Assembly: GCF_000719335.1 (NCBI RefSeq)
Contig: NZ_JOGB01000050.1
Coordinates: forward strand, 1-49,786
DNA length: 49,786 nucleotides
Direction of reading: 5' to 3'
DNA from: Streptomyces sp. NRRL S-87
GTDB lineage: Bacteria > Actinomycetota > Actinomycetes > Streptomycetales > Streptomycetaceae
The translations under genes were made by a program, and so were the position numbers. This document shows positions 1 through 6,603 of the stretch, piece after piece (the first letter of the stretch is position 1; each line of letters begins with the position of its first letter). Below the pieces are notes generated by a model, which saw only the letters and a program-made list of their open reading frames with translations, did no database searches and was not told the DNA's origin.

Positions 1-423
1 GCCGTCGTTCAGGGACACCAACGGGGCGCCCGCAGCGATGGCCATGTCCATGATCTTGTGGATCTTCGTCGCGTGGGCCTCACCCAGCGCGCCACCGAAA
101 ATCCGGAAGTCGTGCGCGTACACGAAGACCGTGCGGCCCTCGACCGTGCCCCAACCGGTGATGACACCGTCGGTGTACGGCTTGCGCGCCTCCAGCCCGA
201 AGCCCTGGGCGCGGTGCCGGCGCAGCTGCTCCACCTCACGGAAGGAGCCCGCGTCGAGCAGCAGCTCGATGCGCTCGCGGGCCGTCAGCTTGCCCTTGGC
301 GTGCTGCGCCTCGGTCGCGCGGTCACTGGGGCCGCGGCGCGCCTGCTCGCGCAGGGCGTGCAGCTCGGCCACGCGGCCGCGAGCGTCCGTCGGCTCGCCG
401 GGGGTCTGGTCCACAACGGTCAT
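1..423 (-). CDS. Acyl-CoA (propionyl-CoA type) carboxylase beta subunit, N-terminal part
   Basis: The first 141 codons of a biotin-dependent carboxyltransferase beta subunit; the rest lies beyond the left edge. The visible part carries the family's N-terminal helix region (RAKGKL-like AQHAKGKLTARERIELLLD, residues about 39-57) and the start of the crotonase-like fold (TVFVYAHDFRIFGGALGEAHATK). Such subunits transfer carboxyl from biotin to acetyl- or propionyl-CoA, supplying malonyl- or methylmalonyl-CoA. The ATG at 423 begins MTVVDQTPGE. A TAAGGT -10-like hexamer (430-435) sits 6 nt before it, and AAGG could also be a weak Shine-Dalgarno, so leadered and leaderless starts are both possible. 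It is divergent from the YceI gene. Substrate preference cannot be judged from this fragment. Confidence 0.9.
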   Translation of the reverse strand, partial: MTVVDQTPGEPTDARGRVAELHALREQARRGPSDRATEAQHAKGKLTARERIELLLDAGSFREVEQLRRHRAQGFGLEARKPYTDGVITGWGTVEGRTVFVYAHDFRIFGGALGEAHATKIHKIMDMAIAAGAPLVSLNDG

Positions 424-491
424 GTACCGACCTTACGAAGCCGACGAAGCAAATCTCTCCGTTGGCTCTCCACAGTCTCGCGCGTGTTCCG

Positions 492-508
492 CTGTCCGTC
501 CCGGACAG
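492..508. promoter_or_regulatory. Perfect 17-bp dyad in the carboxylase/YceI intergenic region
   Basis: CTGTCCG-TCC-CGGACAG is a perfect inverted repeat about 70 bp upstream of the carboxylase start. It looks like a dimeric repressor site. The binding protein is unknown. Confidence 0.45.
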
Positions 509-554
509 AACCGTTCGCCGCTGTGGGCGAGTCACCAGATGGGACCAATGGCCT

Positions 555-571
555 TTGTGGAGTCTCCACAA
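555..571. promoter_or_regulatory. Perfect 17-bp dyad TTGTGGAG-T-CTCCACAA
   Basis: Second perfect palindrome of the same intergenic region. A further CTCCACAG half-site lies at 468-475, closer to the carboxylase start. Two unrelated palindromes plus a half-site between the divergent genes suggest at least one specific regulator, probably of the carboxylase. Confidence 0.5.
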
Positions 572-596
572 GGATGCGTCACCCCGGCGAGTTCTG

Positions 597-653
597 TTGA
601 AATTTGAACGGAATGGGTCTAGTGTCGTTCTCGTTGAAAGTTCAACATTCAAC
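597..653 (+). promoter_or_regulatory. yceI promoter with overlapping TTGAA/TTCAA operator
   Basis: TTGAAA (597-602), 17-nt spacer, TAGTGT (620-625) is a well-formed sigma-HrdB-type promoter. Just after the predicted start of transcription lies GTTGAA-AG-TTCAAC (633-646), a perfect dyad, followed by another TTCAAC (648-653). A direct TTGAA pair (597-601, 604-608) covers the -35. The TTGAA/TTCAA style and its position on the start point fit repression by a MarR-family protein. That regulator is not encoded in the window, so the family is inferred. Confidence 0.65.
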
Positions 654-701
654 GAACCGCTCTCCGGGTACCCCGCCCGGACCCGCTCACCGGAGGACAC
701 C

Positions 702-1328
702 ATGGCTCTCTTCAACCGTCGCACCAAGGAGACCACCCCGAACGCCGCCCCGGCCGGCTCCGTCGCCACCGTCGCGGTGGACCCCGCGCTCGCCGCGCTC
801 ACCGGTGACTACGTCATCGACCCGGCCCACAGCAGCATCGGCTTCACCGTCCGCCACGCGATGGTGACCAACGTCCGCGGCTCCTTCGCCGACCACGAGG
901 GCACCCTCCACCTGGACGGCTCCGACCCGGCCCGCTCCACGGCCGCCATCGACGTCAAGATCGCCTCCGTGGACACCGGCATCGCCGACCGCGACGGCCA
1001 CCTGCGCAGCGGTGACTTCTTCGACGCCGAGACGTTCCCGCTGATGACCTTCCGCTCCACCGAGGCCGCGTTCCTCGGCGGGGACACCTACCGGATCACC
1101 GGCGACCTCACGATCAAGGACGTCACCCGCCCGCTCTCCATCGACCTGGAGTTCAACGGCTCCGCCACCGACCCGTACGGCAACCAGCGCGTCGGCTTCG
1201 AGGGCAGCACGGACATCCTGCGCTCGGACTGGGGCCTGACCTGGAACGCTGCGCTGGAGACCGGCGGCGTCGTGGTGAGCGACAAGGTGAAGCTGACCTT
1301 CGACATCTCCGCGATCAAGCAGGCCTGA
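702..1328 (+). CDS. YceI family polyisoprenoid-binding-like protein
   Basis: A 208-residue protein almost entirely made of one YceI domain (about residues 30-208): GDYVIDPAHSSIGFTVRHAMV, then FFDAETFPLMTFRST, the ITGDLTIKDVTRPLSIDLEF signature and a final LTFDISAIKQA strand. YceI proteins form a lipocalin-like beta-barrel that can hold a long isoprenoid. No signal peptide is visible, so it is probably cytoplasmic, unlike E. coli YceI. The ATG at 702 is chosen because GGAGG lies 5 nt upstream; longer readings run through the promoter. The TTGAA operator at 633-646 suggests stress- or ligand-induced expression. Its ligand in actinomycetes is not known. Confidence 0.92.
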   Translation: MALFNRRTKETTPNAAPAGSVATVAVDPALAALTGDYVIDPAHSSIGFTVRHAMVTNVRGSFADHEGTLHLDGSDPARSTAAIDVKIASVDTGIADRDGHLRSGDFFDAETFPLMTFRSTEAAFLGGDTYRITGDLTIKDVTRPLSIDLEFNGSATDPYGNQRVGFEGSTDILRSDWGLTWNAALETGGVVVSDKVKLTFDISAIKQA

Positions 1329-1354
1329 CCCCGGACCGGGAGTACGGACCCCAC

Positions 1355-1378
1355 GGGGGCGGCCACCGCGCCGCCCCC
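1355..1378. terminator. GC-rich hairpin between convergent yceI and membrane-protein genes
   Basis: GGGGGCGGC and GCCGCCCCC form a 9-bp stem around the loop CACCGC. There is no T-run, as is usual for Streptomyces, and it could serve both strands. Confidence 0.55.
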
Positions 1379-1408
1379 GCCGCCGTGCACCCCCGAACCG
1401 GCCGGGGG

Positions 1409-2842
1409 TCAGAAGCCGCCCCCGCCGTCGAACCCGCCGTCGAACCCGCCGCCGCCCCCGTCGAACCCGCCCCCGCCACCGAAGTCACCGCCGCCGAAGC
1501 CCGACGCGTCGAAGTCGGCGCCGGAGACGTCGCCCCCGTCGTAGCCGCCGTACCCGCTCTCGTACCCGCCGAAGTCGGAGGCGTAGGCCGGGGTCGCCAT
1601 CATCGACCCCAGCATCGTGCCCACGAGCAGGCCGGGCAGGATCCCGCCGCCGAAGTACCCACCCGCCCAGGGCCCGTACACCGGGCCCGCGTCGTAGTAC
1701 GGGCGCGGCCCGTGCTCGGTGTCGACGGTCCGCACCAGCGGGTCCCGGCCCTGGCGCAGCCGCACCGCGTCGGCCGCGCACACCGGGACGGTGCGCACCG
1801 CTCCCCCGGCCGGGGCCCAGTCCGCGTCGTCGGTGGACGGCCCGTGGCGCGGGTCGAAGAAGCAGGGCGCCCGGCGCTCGGGCAGCGGCCGGCCCTCCCG
1901 GCGCGCGGCGAGCACGGCCAGCGCGAAGCGGCCGTCCTCCAGGGCCCGGGTCACCCCGCGCACCTCGTCCGGGTGCCGCACCCGCCCCATGATCTGCTTG
2001 GCCCCGTCGTAGGCGTCGAGGGCCTTCTCGTACTCCGCCCGCATGGCGTCGTCGGCGCCCGCCTCGCCGGGGTGGAAGTCGAGCCGGTCGAGCTCCTCGC
2101 CGAAGGCGGTGATGTCCTCGTCCACGACCACGCGCAGCTTCTCGACGGCCTCGCGCTCGCGCTCCTCCTTCCTCTTCCGGTTGCGGCGCACCAGGGTGTA
2201 CGCACCCGCCCCGCCGGCCACGAGCAGTCCGCCGACCACGACCAGGCCGACGGTGGAGCTGCCGCCGGAGGAGCCGCCGGTGCCGGACCAGGAGTCCGGG
2301 GCGTGGCCCCGGGTCTGGGGCAGGGCCTGGTCGACGAAGGAGTTGAGCTGGGTGGTGGCGTCGACCGGGCCGCCCGCCTTGGCGGCGGCGACCAGGTTGC
2401 CGACCGCCTGCCGGGACAGGACCACCGGGTCGGCGCCCGCGTTGAAGCCGTCGCCGAGCCGGATCGCGTACAGGCCGGTGATGCCGGTCCCGGTGCGCAC
2501 GGTGCGCAGCACGCTGGACGCCGGGAACTCGTCGGTCGCGGGCAGGACCGCCACGAAGACCGGCTTGTCCGCGTCCTTGATCTTCTCGGCCAGTGCGTCG
2601 GCCGCCGCCGGCGGCAGCTGCGCCGCGGCCCGCGGGTCGACGTACACCGGACCCTTCCGCAGGGCCTCGGCCACGGCGGCGGGACCGGTGGCGGGGCTCG
2701 TGGCCGTGGGGCGGGACGCCCCGGTCAGGGCCGAGGCGGCGGGGGCCGTCCCGACGGCTCCCGCGGACAGGACGAGCAGCAGCCCGAACAACACGGCCAG
2801 GACGGGCGGTGCGGACGGTGCGGACATCAGCCTGGTCCTCAT
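1409..2842 (-). CDS. Secreted/membrane protein with one TM helix and Gly-rich C-terminal tail
   Basis: 477 residues. There is an N-terminal signal sequence (about 10-38), an extracellular alpha/beta region (about 55-175, with KPVFVAVLPATDEF), a Ser/Gly linker, a TM helix about 197-216 followed by RRNRKRKEEREREA, a charged helical region, and a tail of about 40 residues built from FGGG/FDGGG blocks. The layout (export signal, globular domain, TM, Gly-rich end) resembles TPM-domain membrane proteins, but the family assignment is uncertain and function is unknown. A TAGCGT -10 hexamer (2850-2855) ends exactly 7 nt before the ATG, so the mRNA is probably leaderless. An internal ATG 15 nt downstream (MSAPSAPP) is an alternative start. 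The short gap to cimA holds only a CCCGAA/TTCGGG hairpin (2856-2876) that may end cimA. Confidence 0.8.
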   Translation of the reverse strand: MRTRLMSAPSAPPVLAVLFGLLLVLSAGAVGTAPAASALTGASRPTATSPATGPAAVAEALRKGPVYVDPRAAAQLPPAAADALAEKIKDADKPVFVAVLPATDEFPASSVLRTVRTGTGITGLYAIRLGDGFNAGADPVVLSRQAVGNLVAAAKAGGPVDATTQLNSFVDQALPQTRGHAPDSWSGTGGSSGGSSTVGLVVVGGLLVAGGAGAYTLVRRNRKRKEEREREAVEKLRVVVDEDITAFGEELDRLDFHPGEAGADDAMRAEYEKALDAYDGAKQIMGRVRHPDEVRGVTRALEDGRFALAVLAARREGRPLPERRAPCFFDPRHGPSTDDADWAPAGGAVRTVPVCAADAVRLRQGRDPLVRTVDTEHGPRPYYDAGPVYGPWAGGYFGGGILPGLLVGTMLGSMMATPAYASDFGGYESGYGGYDGGDVSGADFDASGFGGGDFGGGGGFDGGGGGFDGGFDGGGGF

Positions 2843-2909
2843 ATCCTCGACGCTACCCGAACGGGGGGTTTTCGGGCGTTTCGATGGGATAAGGGGCAGG
2901 TTGCCCGGC

Positions 2910-4511
2910 TCACTCGGTGGGCTGGATGCCCTGCCGGAGCAGGCCGTAGGTGAAGGCGTCGACGAGCGCCTGCCACGAGGCGCCGATGACGTTGTCGGCG
3001 ACGCCGACGGTGGCCCACTCGTTCTCGCCGTCGGAGGTCGTGATCAGCACGCGGGTCGTGGACTCGGTGCCGTGCTTGCCCTCCAGGATGCGGACCTTGT
3101 AGTCCACCAGCTCGAACTTGGCCAGCTGCGGGTAGAACCGCTCCAGCGCGACGCGCAGCGCCCGGTCGAGGGCGTTGACGGGGCCGTTGCCCTCGGCGGT
3201 GGCGACGATCCGCTCGCCCTTGGCCCAGATCTTGACCGTGGCCTCGTTGGCGTGGTTGCCGTCGGGGCGCATCTCGGCGATGGCCCGCCAGGACTCGGTG
3301 CGGAAGTAGCGGCGGGCGCGGCCCTCTGCCTCGGCGCGCAGCAGCAGCTCGAAGGAGGCGTCGGCGGCCTCGTACGTGTAGCCGGCGAGCTCGCGCTCCT
3401 TGACCCGCTCGACCACCCGGGAGACCAGGGCGCGGTCGCCGCCGAGGTCGACGCCGAGCTCCTTGCCCTTGAGCTCGATGGAGGCGCGGCCGGCCATGTC
3501 GGAGACCAGCATGCGCATGGTGTTGCCGACCCGCTCGGGGTCGATGTGCTGGTAGAGGTCCGGGTCGACCTTGATGGCGGAGGCGTGCAGCCCGGCCTTG
3601 TGGGCGAAGGCCGAGACGCCGACGTACGGCTGGTGGGTGGAGGGGGTCAGGTTGACCACCTCGGCGATGGCGTGCGAGATGCGGGTCATCTCGGCCAGCG
3701 CACCGGAGGGCAGCACCTTGCGGCCGTACTTGATCTCCAGGGCGGCGACGACGGGGAAGAGGTTGGCGTTGCCGACCCGCTCGCCGTAGCCGTTGGCGGT
3801 GCACTGGACGTGGGTGGCGCCCGCGTCGACGGCGGCCAGGGTGTTGGCGACGGCGCAGCCGGTGTCGTCCTGGGCGTGGATGCCCAGGCGGGCGCCCGTG
3901 TCGGCCAGCACGGTGGAGACCACGGCCTGGATCTGGGCGGGGAGCATGCCGCCGTTGGTGTCGCACAGGACCACGACGTCCGCCCCGGCCTCGTGGGCGG
4001 TGCGCACCACGGACTTGGCGTACTCGGGATTGGCGCGGTAGCCGTCGAAGAAGTGCTCGCAGTCGACGAACACCCGACGCCCTTGTTCGCGCAGGTAGGA
4101 GACGGTGTCGCGGACCATCTCCAGGTTCTCGTCGAGGGTGGTGCGCAGGGCCAGCTCGACGTGCCGGTCGTGCGACTTGGCGACCAGGGTGATCACCGGG
4201 GCCCCGGACTGGAGCAGCGCCTTGACCTGGGGGTCCTCGGAGGCCTTGCCGCCGGCCCGGCGCGTGGCGCCGAACGCGACCAGTTGGGCGTTCCTGAACT
4301 CGATCTCGGCACGGGCCCGGGCGAAGAACTCGGTGTCGCGGGGGTTGGCACCGGGCCAGCCGCCCTCGATGAAGCCCACCCCGAAGTCGTCCAGGTGACG
4401 GGCGATCGTCAGCTTGTCCGCGACGGTGAGGTTGATGCCTTCGCGCTGGGCGCCGTCGCGCAGCGTGGTGTCGAAGACGTGGAACGCGTCGTCGATGACC
4501 TCTGTCGTCAT
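2910..4511 (-). CDS. cimA: (R)-citramalate synthase
   Basis: 533 residues of the isopropylmalate/homocitrate synthase superfamily, citramalate branch. It condenses pyruvate with acetyl-CoA to citramalate, giving threonine-independent 2-oxobutyrate for isoleucine. The TIM barrel starts with FDTTLRDGAQREGINLT (residues 13-29; D14 metal ligand) and the GGWPG stretch typical of CimA. NGYGERVGNANLFP follows around 240, and the C-terminal regulatory (LeuA allosteric) domain runs from about 390. The usual HxH metal motif reads H212-A-Q214. ATG at 4511 is preceded by AGGAG at good spacing; the upstream in-frame reading crosses a terminator and is rejected. Products feed LeuCD/LeuB and then IlvBN, IlvC and IlvE, encoded nearby. 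A structured leader lies upstream (4614-4720). Confidence 0.9.
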   Translation of the reverse strand: MTTEVIDDAFHVFDTTLRDGAQREGINLTVADKLTIARHLDDFGVGFIEGGWPGANPRDTEFFARARAEIEFRNAQLVAFGATRRAGGKASEDPQVKALLQSGAPVITLVAKSHDRHVELALRTTLDENLEMVRDTVSYLREQGRRVFVDCEHFFDGYRANPEYAKSVVRTAHEAGADVVVLCDTNGGMLPAQIQAVVSTVLADTGARLGIHAQDDTGCAVANTLAAVDAGATHVQCTANGYGERVGNANLFPVVAALEIKYGRKVLPSGALAEMTRISHAIAEVVNLTPSTHQPYVGVSAFAHKAGLHASAIKVDPDLYQHIDPERVGNTMRMLVSDMAGRASIELKGKELGVDLGGDRALVSRVVERVKERELAGYTYEAADASFELLLRAEAEGRARRYFRTESWRAIAEMRPDGNHANEATVKIWAKGERIVATAEGNGPVNALDRALRVALERFYPQLAKFELVDYKVRILEGKHGTESTTRVLITTSDGENEWATVGVADNVIGASWQALVDAFTYGLLRQGIQPTE

Positions 4512-4613
4512 GCTGGTCTGACTCCTGTCGGATGAGTGGTCCGGATGCCCGGGATCCACTTGCTCCCATCTTCGCGCGAGATCCGCCCCCGGCAGGAATG
4601 GGGCCGGGAAACG

Positions 4614-4720
4614 AAAAAACCCCTCGCGGGTGCGAGAGGTCTGCGCGCGGGTCTGGGGCACGATGTCCGCCACCACGGGGGATGTCCCGTGGTCAGCGGT
4701 CAAAGCGGACCGGCGCGCTG
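4614..4720 (-). ncRNA. Structured cimA leader ending in an intrinsic terminator (candidate attenuator, riboswitch or operon end)
   Basis: Read on the minus strand the segment folds as follows. A long-range helix pairs GCGCGC-C-GGTC (4718-4708) with GACC-C-GCGCGC (4653-4643): ten pairs and one C-C mismatch. It encloses a hairpin of CCGC (4699-4696) plus CCACGGG (4692-4686) with CCCGTGG (4679-4673) plus GCGG (4670-4667). Then comes a terminator, CCTCTCGC-ACCC-GCGAGGGG followed by six T (4639-4614). A GATTAT -10-like hexamer (4732-4727) would start RNA right at the long helix, but no -35 is seen. The reading as a cimA attenuator is inferred. It may instead terminate the upstream TetR operon. Confidence 0.5.
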
Positions 4721-4815
4721 CTTCCCATAATCATGGTGAAGGCCAGCACGCCCGCAGTCTTGCACACGGCCGGGCGCGCCCGAGACGGCATCTCACGATG
4801 CGGTCGTCGGCCGGG

Positions 4816-5436
4816 TCACATGCCGGGCGCCGGGTCGGGCCGCAGCCCGTCCTCGACGAACTCTCGTACGTGGTCCAGGATCCCCGCCCGGTCCAGGAGC
4901 GGCAGCCCGACGGCCAGCTGGATGCTGAAGCCGTCCAGCAGGGCGCGGGTACGCGTGGCGAAGCGGTCGGCGTCCACCGCGCGGAACTCGCCGCGGGAGA
5001 CGCCCTCGGCGAGCAGGGCCACCAGGTCGCGGTGCCAGGCGCCCTCGATGGCGGCCTGCCGGTCGCGCTCCTCGGGGCCGGCCTCCTGGGAGCGGTTCCA
5101 GACCTCCAGCCAGAGCGTCCAGTGCGGGTCGCGGGGGCCGTCCGGCACGTACAGGTCGACGTACGCGGCGAGCCGCTCGCGCACCGGGGCGCGGCGGGAG
5201 AGCAGGGCGGAGCGGGCGGCGCCGAGGTTGGCCTCGCTCCACTCCAGGGTCTGGAGCAGGAGCTCGTCCTTGGTGCGGAAGTAGTAGAGGAGGTGGCCGC
5301 TGCTCATGCCGACCTCGCGGCCGAGGGCGGCCATGGTGAGGCCGTCCAGGCCGCGCTCGGCGATCATGGCCATGGCGGCCGCGAGGACCTCCTCGCGCGG
5401 CGGCGCGTTCTTCCGCGCACGCGCCCCACCCGCCAT
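4816..5436 (-). CDS. TetR family transcriptional regulator
   Basis: 206 residues. The N-terminal HTH covers about residues 14-58 (VLAAAMAMIAERGLDGLTMAALGREVGMSSGHLLYYFRTKDELL), with the typical YYF-K core; the rest is the all-helical ligand domain. ATG at 5436 is chosen because GAGGAG lies 5 nt upstream; the GTG two codons earlier is too close to that site. It starts 18 nt after the agmatine deiminase stop, so it is very likely cotranscribed with aguA and the urease genes. The perfect dyad on the ureAB -10 (9049-9065) is a plausible target, making this the local repressor; that link is inferred. Confidence 0.9.
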   Translation of the reverse strand: MAGGARARKNAPPREEVLAAAMAMIAERGLDGLTMAALGREVGMSSGHLLYYFRTKDELLLQTLEWSEANLGAARSALLSRRAPVRERLAAYVDLYVPDGPRDPHWTLWLEVWNRSQEAGPEERDRQAAIEGAWHRDLVALLAEGVSRGEFRAVDADRFATRTRALLDGFSIQLAVGLPLLDRAGILDHVREFVEDGLRPDPAPGM

Positions 5437-5454
5437 GGCCACTCCTCTACCTCG

Positions 5455-6513
5455 TCACACCTTGGGCTGCTGCTGGGTGATGCAGTGGATGCCGCCACCC
5501 CCGGCAAAGATCGTACGGGCGTCCACGAGCGTGACCGTACGGTCCGGGAACAGGCCCCGGAAGATCTCGGCCGCCTCCTCGTCGCGCGGGTCGTCGAAGG
5601 CGCACAGTACGACGCCGTCGTTGCAGATGAGGTGGTTGATGTAGGAGTAGTCCACCCACTCGCCGTCCTCCTCCAGGACGGTCGGGGCGGGGATCTCCAC
5701 GACCTCCAGGCGGCGCCCCCGCGCGTCGGTGGCGGCGCGCAGCAGGGCGGCGATGGTCTTGCACCGCTCGTGGTCGGGGTGGGCCGGGTCGGGCTGCGCG
5801 TGGACCATGACCACGCCCGGGCGGGCGAAGGCGGCGACGATGTCGACGTGGCCCTGGGTGCCGTAGGTGCCGTAGTCGCCGGCCAGGCCGTAGGGCAGCC
5901 AGATGGCCTTGGTGGTGCCGAGGTGGGCGTGGATCTCGGCCTCGACCTGCTGGCGGGTCCAGCCGGGGTTGCGGCCCTCGCCGAGCTGCACGGTGTCGGT
6001 CAGGAGCACGGTGCCCTCGCCGTCCACGTGGATGGCACCGCCCTCGTTGACGAGTGCGGTGCTGTACGTGCGGGTGCCTGCGAGGTCGGAGACGTGCCGG
6101 GCGATCTTGGAGTCGTGCTCCCAGCGGGCCCACTCCTGGGCACCCCAGCCGTTGAAGGTCCAGTCGACGGCCGCCAGTTCGCCCCGGTCGTTGGTGACGA
6201 AGGTGGGGCCGATGTCGCGCATCCAGGCGTCGTCGAGCTCACGCTCCACGACCGTGAGTTCGTGGCCGTCGCCGGCGCCGGCGATCGCGCGGGCGACGGC
6301 GGCGTCGCCGGGGCTCACCACGAGGGTCACGGGCTCGTGGGCGCGCACGGCGCGGGCCACCGCGCCCCACGCCGCGCGGGCCTCGGCGAGCTCCTCGGCA
6401 GTGGTGAAGGTCGGGTTGGGGCTGGGCCAGGCCATCCAGGTGCGCTCGTGGGGTGCCCACTCGGCGGGCATGCGGAAGCCGTCGGCGGCGGGGGTACCGG
6501 CAGGGTGCGTCAT
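5455..6513 (-). CDS. aguA: Agmatine deiminase (peptidylarginine-deiminase family)
   Basis: 352 residues of the guanidino-modifying PAD_porph family. The enzymes hydrolyse agmatine to N-carbamoylputrescine and ammonia. Visible signatures are RMPAEWAPHERTWMAWP at the N-terminus, WMRDIGPTFV (about 93-102), the NEGGAIHVDG acid/His region, HGHVDI-like GTQGHVDIVAAF, and GGGGIHCITQQQP at the end with the catalytic Cys. The ATG at 6513 follows GAAGGACC. It lies between ureC (90 nt upstream) and the TetR gene (18 nt downstream). No N-carbamoylputrescine amidase (aguB) is present in the window, so the fate of the product is open. The substrate could be another guanidino compound. Confidence 0.85.
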   Translation of the reverse strand: MTHPAGTPAADGFRMPAEWAPHERTWMAWPSPNPTFTTAEELAEARAAWGAVARAVRAHEPVTLVVSPGDAAVARAIAGAGDGHELTVVERELDDAWMRDIGPTFVTNDRGELAAVDWTFNGWGAQEWARWEHDSKIARHVSDLAGTRTYSTALVNEGGAIHVDGEGTVLLTDTVQLGEGRNPGWTRQQVEAEIHAHLGTTKAIWLPYGLAGDYGTYGTQGHVDIVAAFARPGVVMVHAQPDPAHPDHERCKTIAALLRAATDARGRRLEVVEIPAPTVLEEDGEWVDYSYINHLICNDGVVLCAFDDPRDEEAAEIFRGLFPDRTVTLVDARTIFAGGGGIHCITQQQPKV

Positions 6514-6603
6514 GGTCGGGTCCTTCGGGGTGGTGCGGGGCGCGGGCGGGCTGCGGGGCGGTGCCCGCGCGGTCCGGGGTGGGTCCGCGGGGCGGGGCGC
6601 GGG

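Noticed and set aside
4693..4734. Mini frame MIMGSSAPVRFDR in the cimA leader as a leader peptide
   Set aside because: No ribosome site, only one Ile and one Val, and the likely -10 overlaps its start codon.
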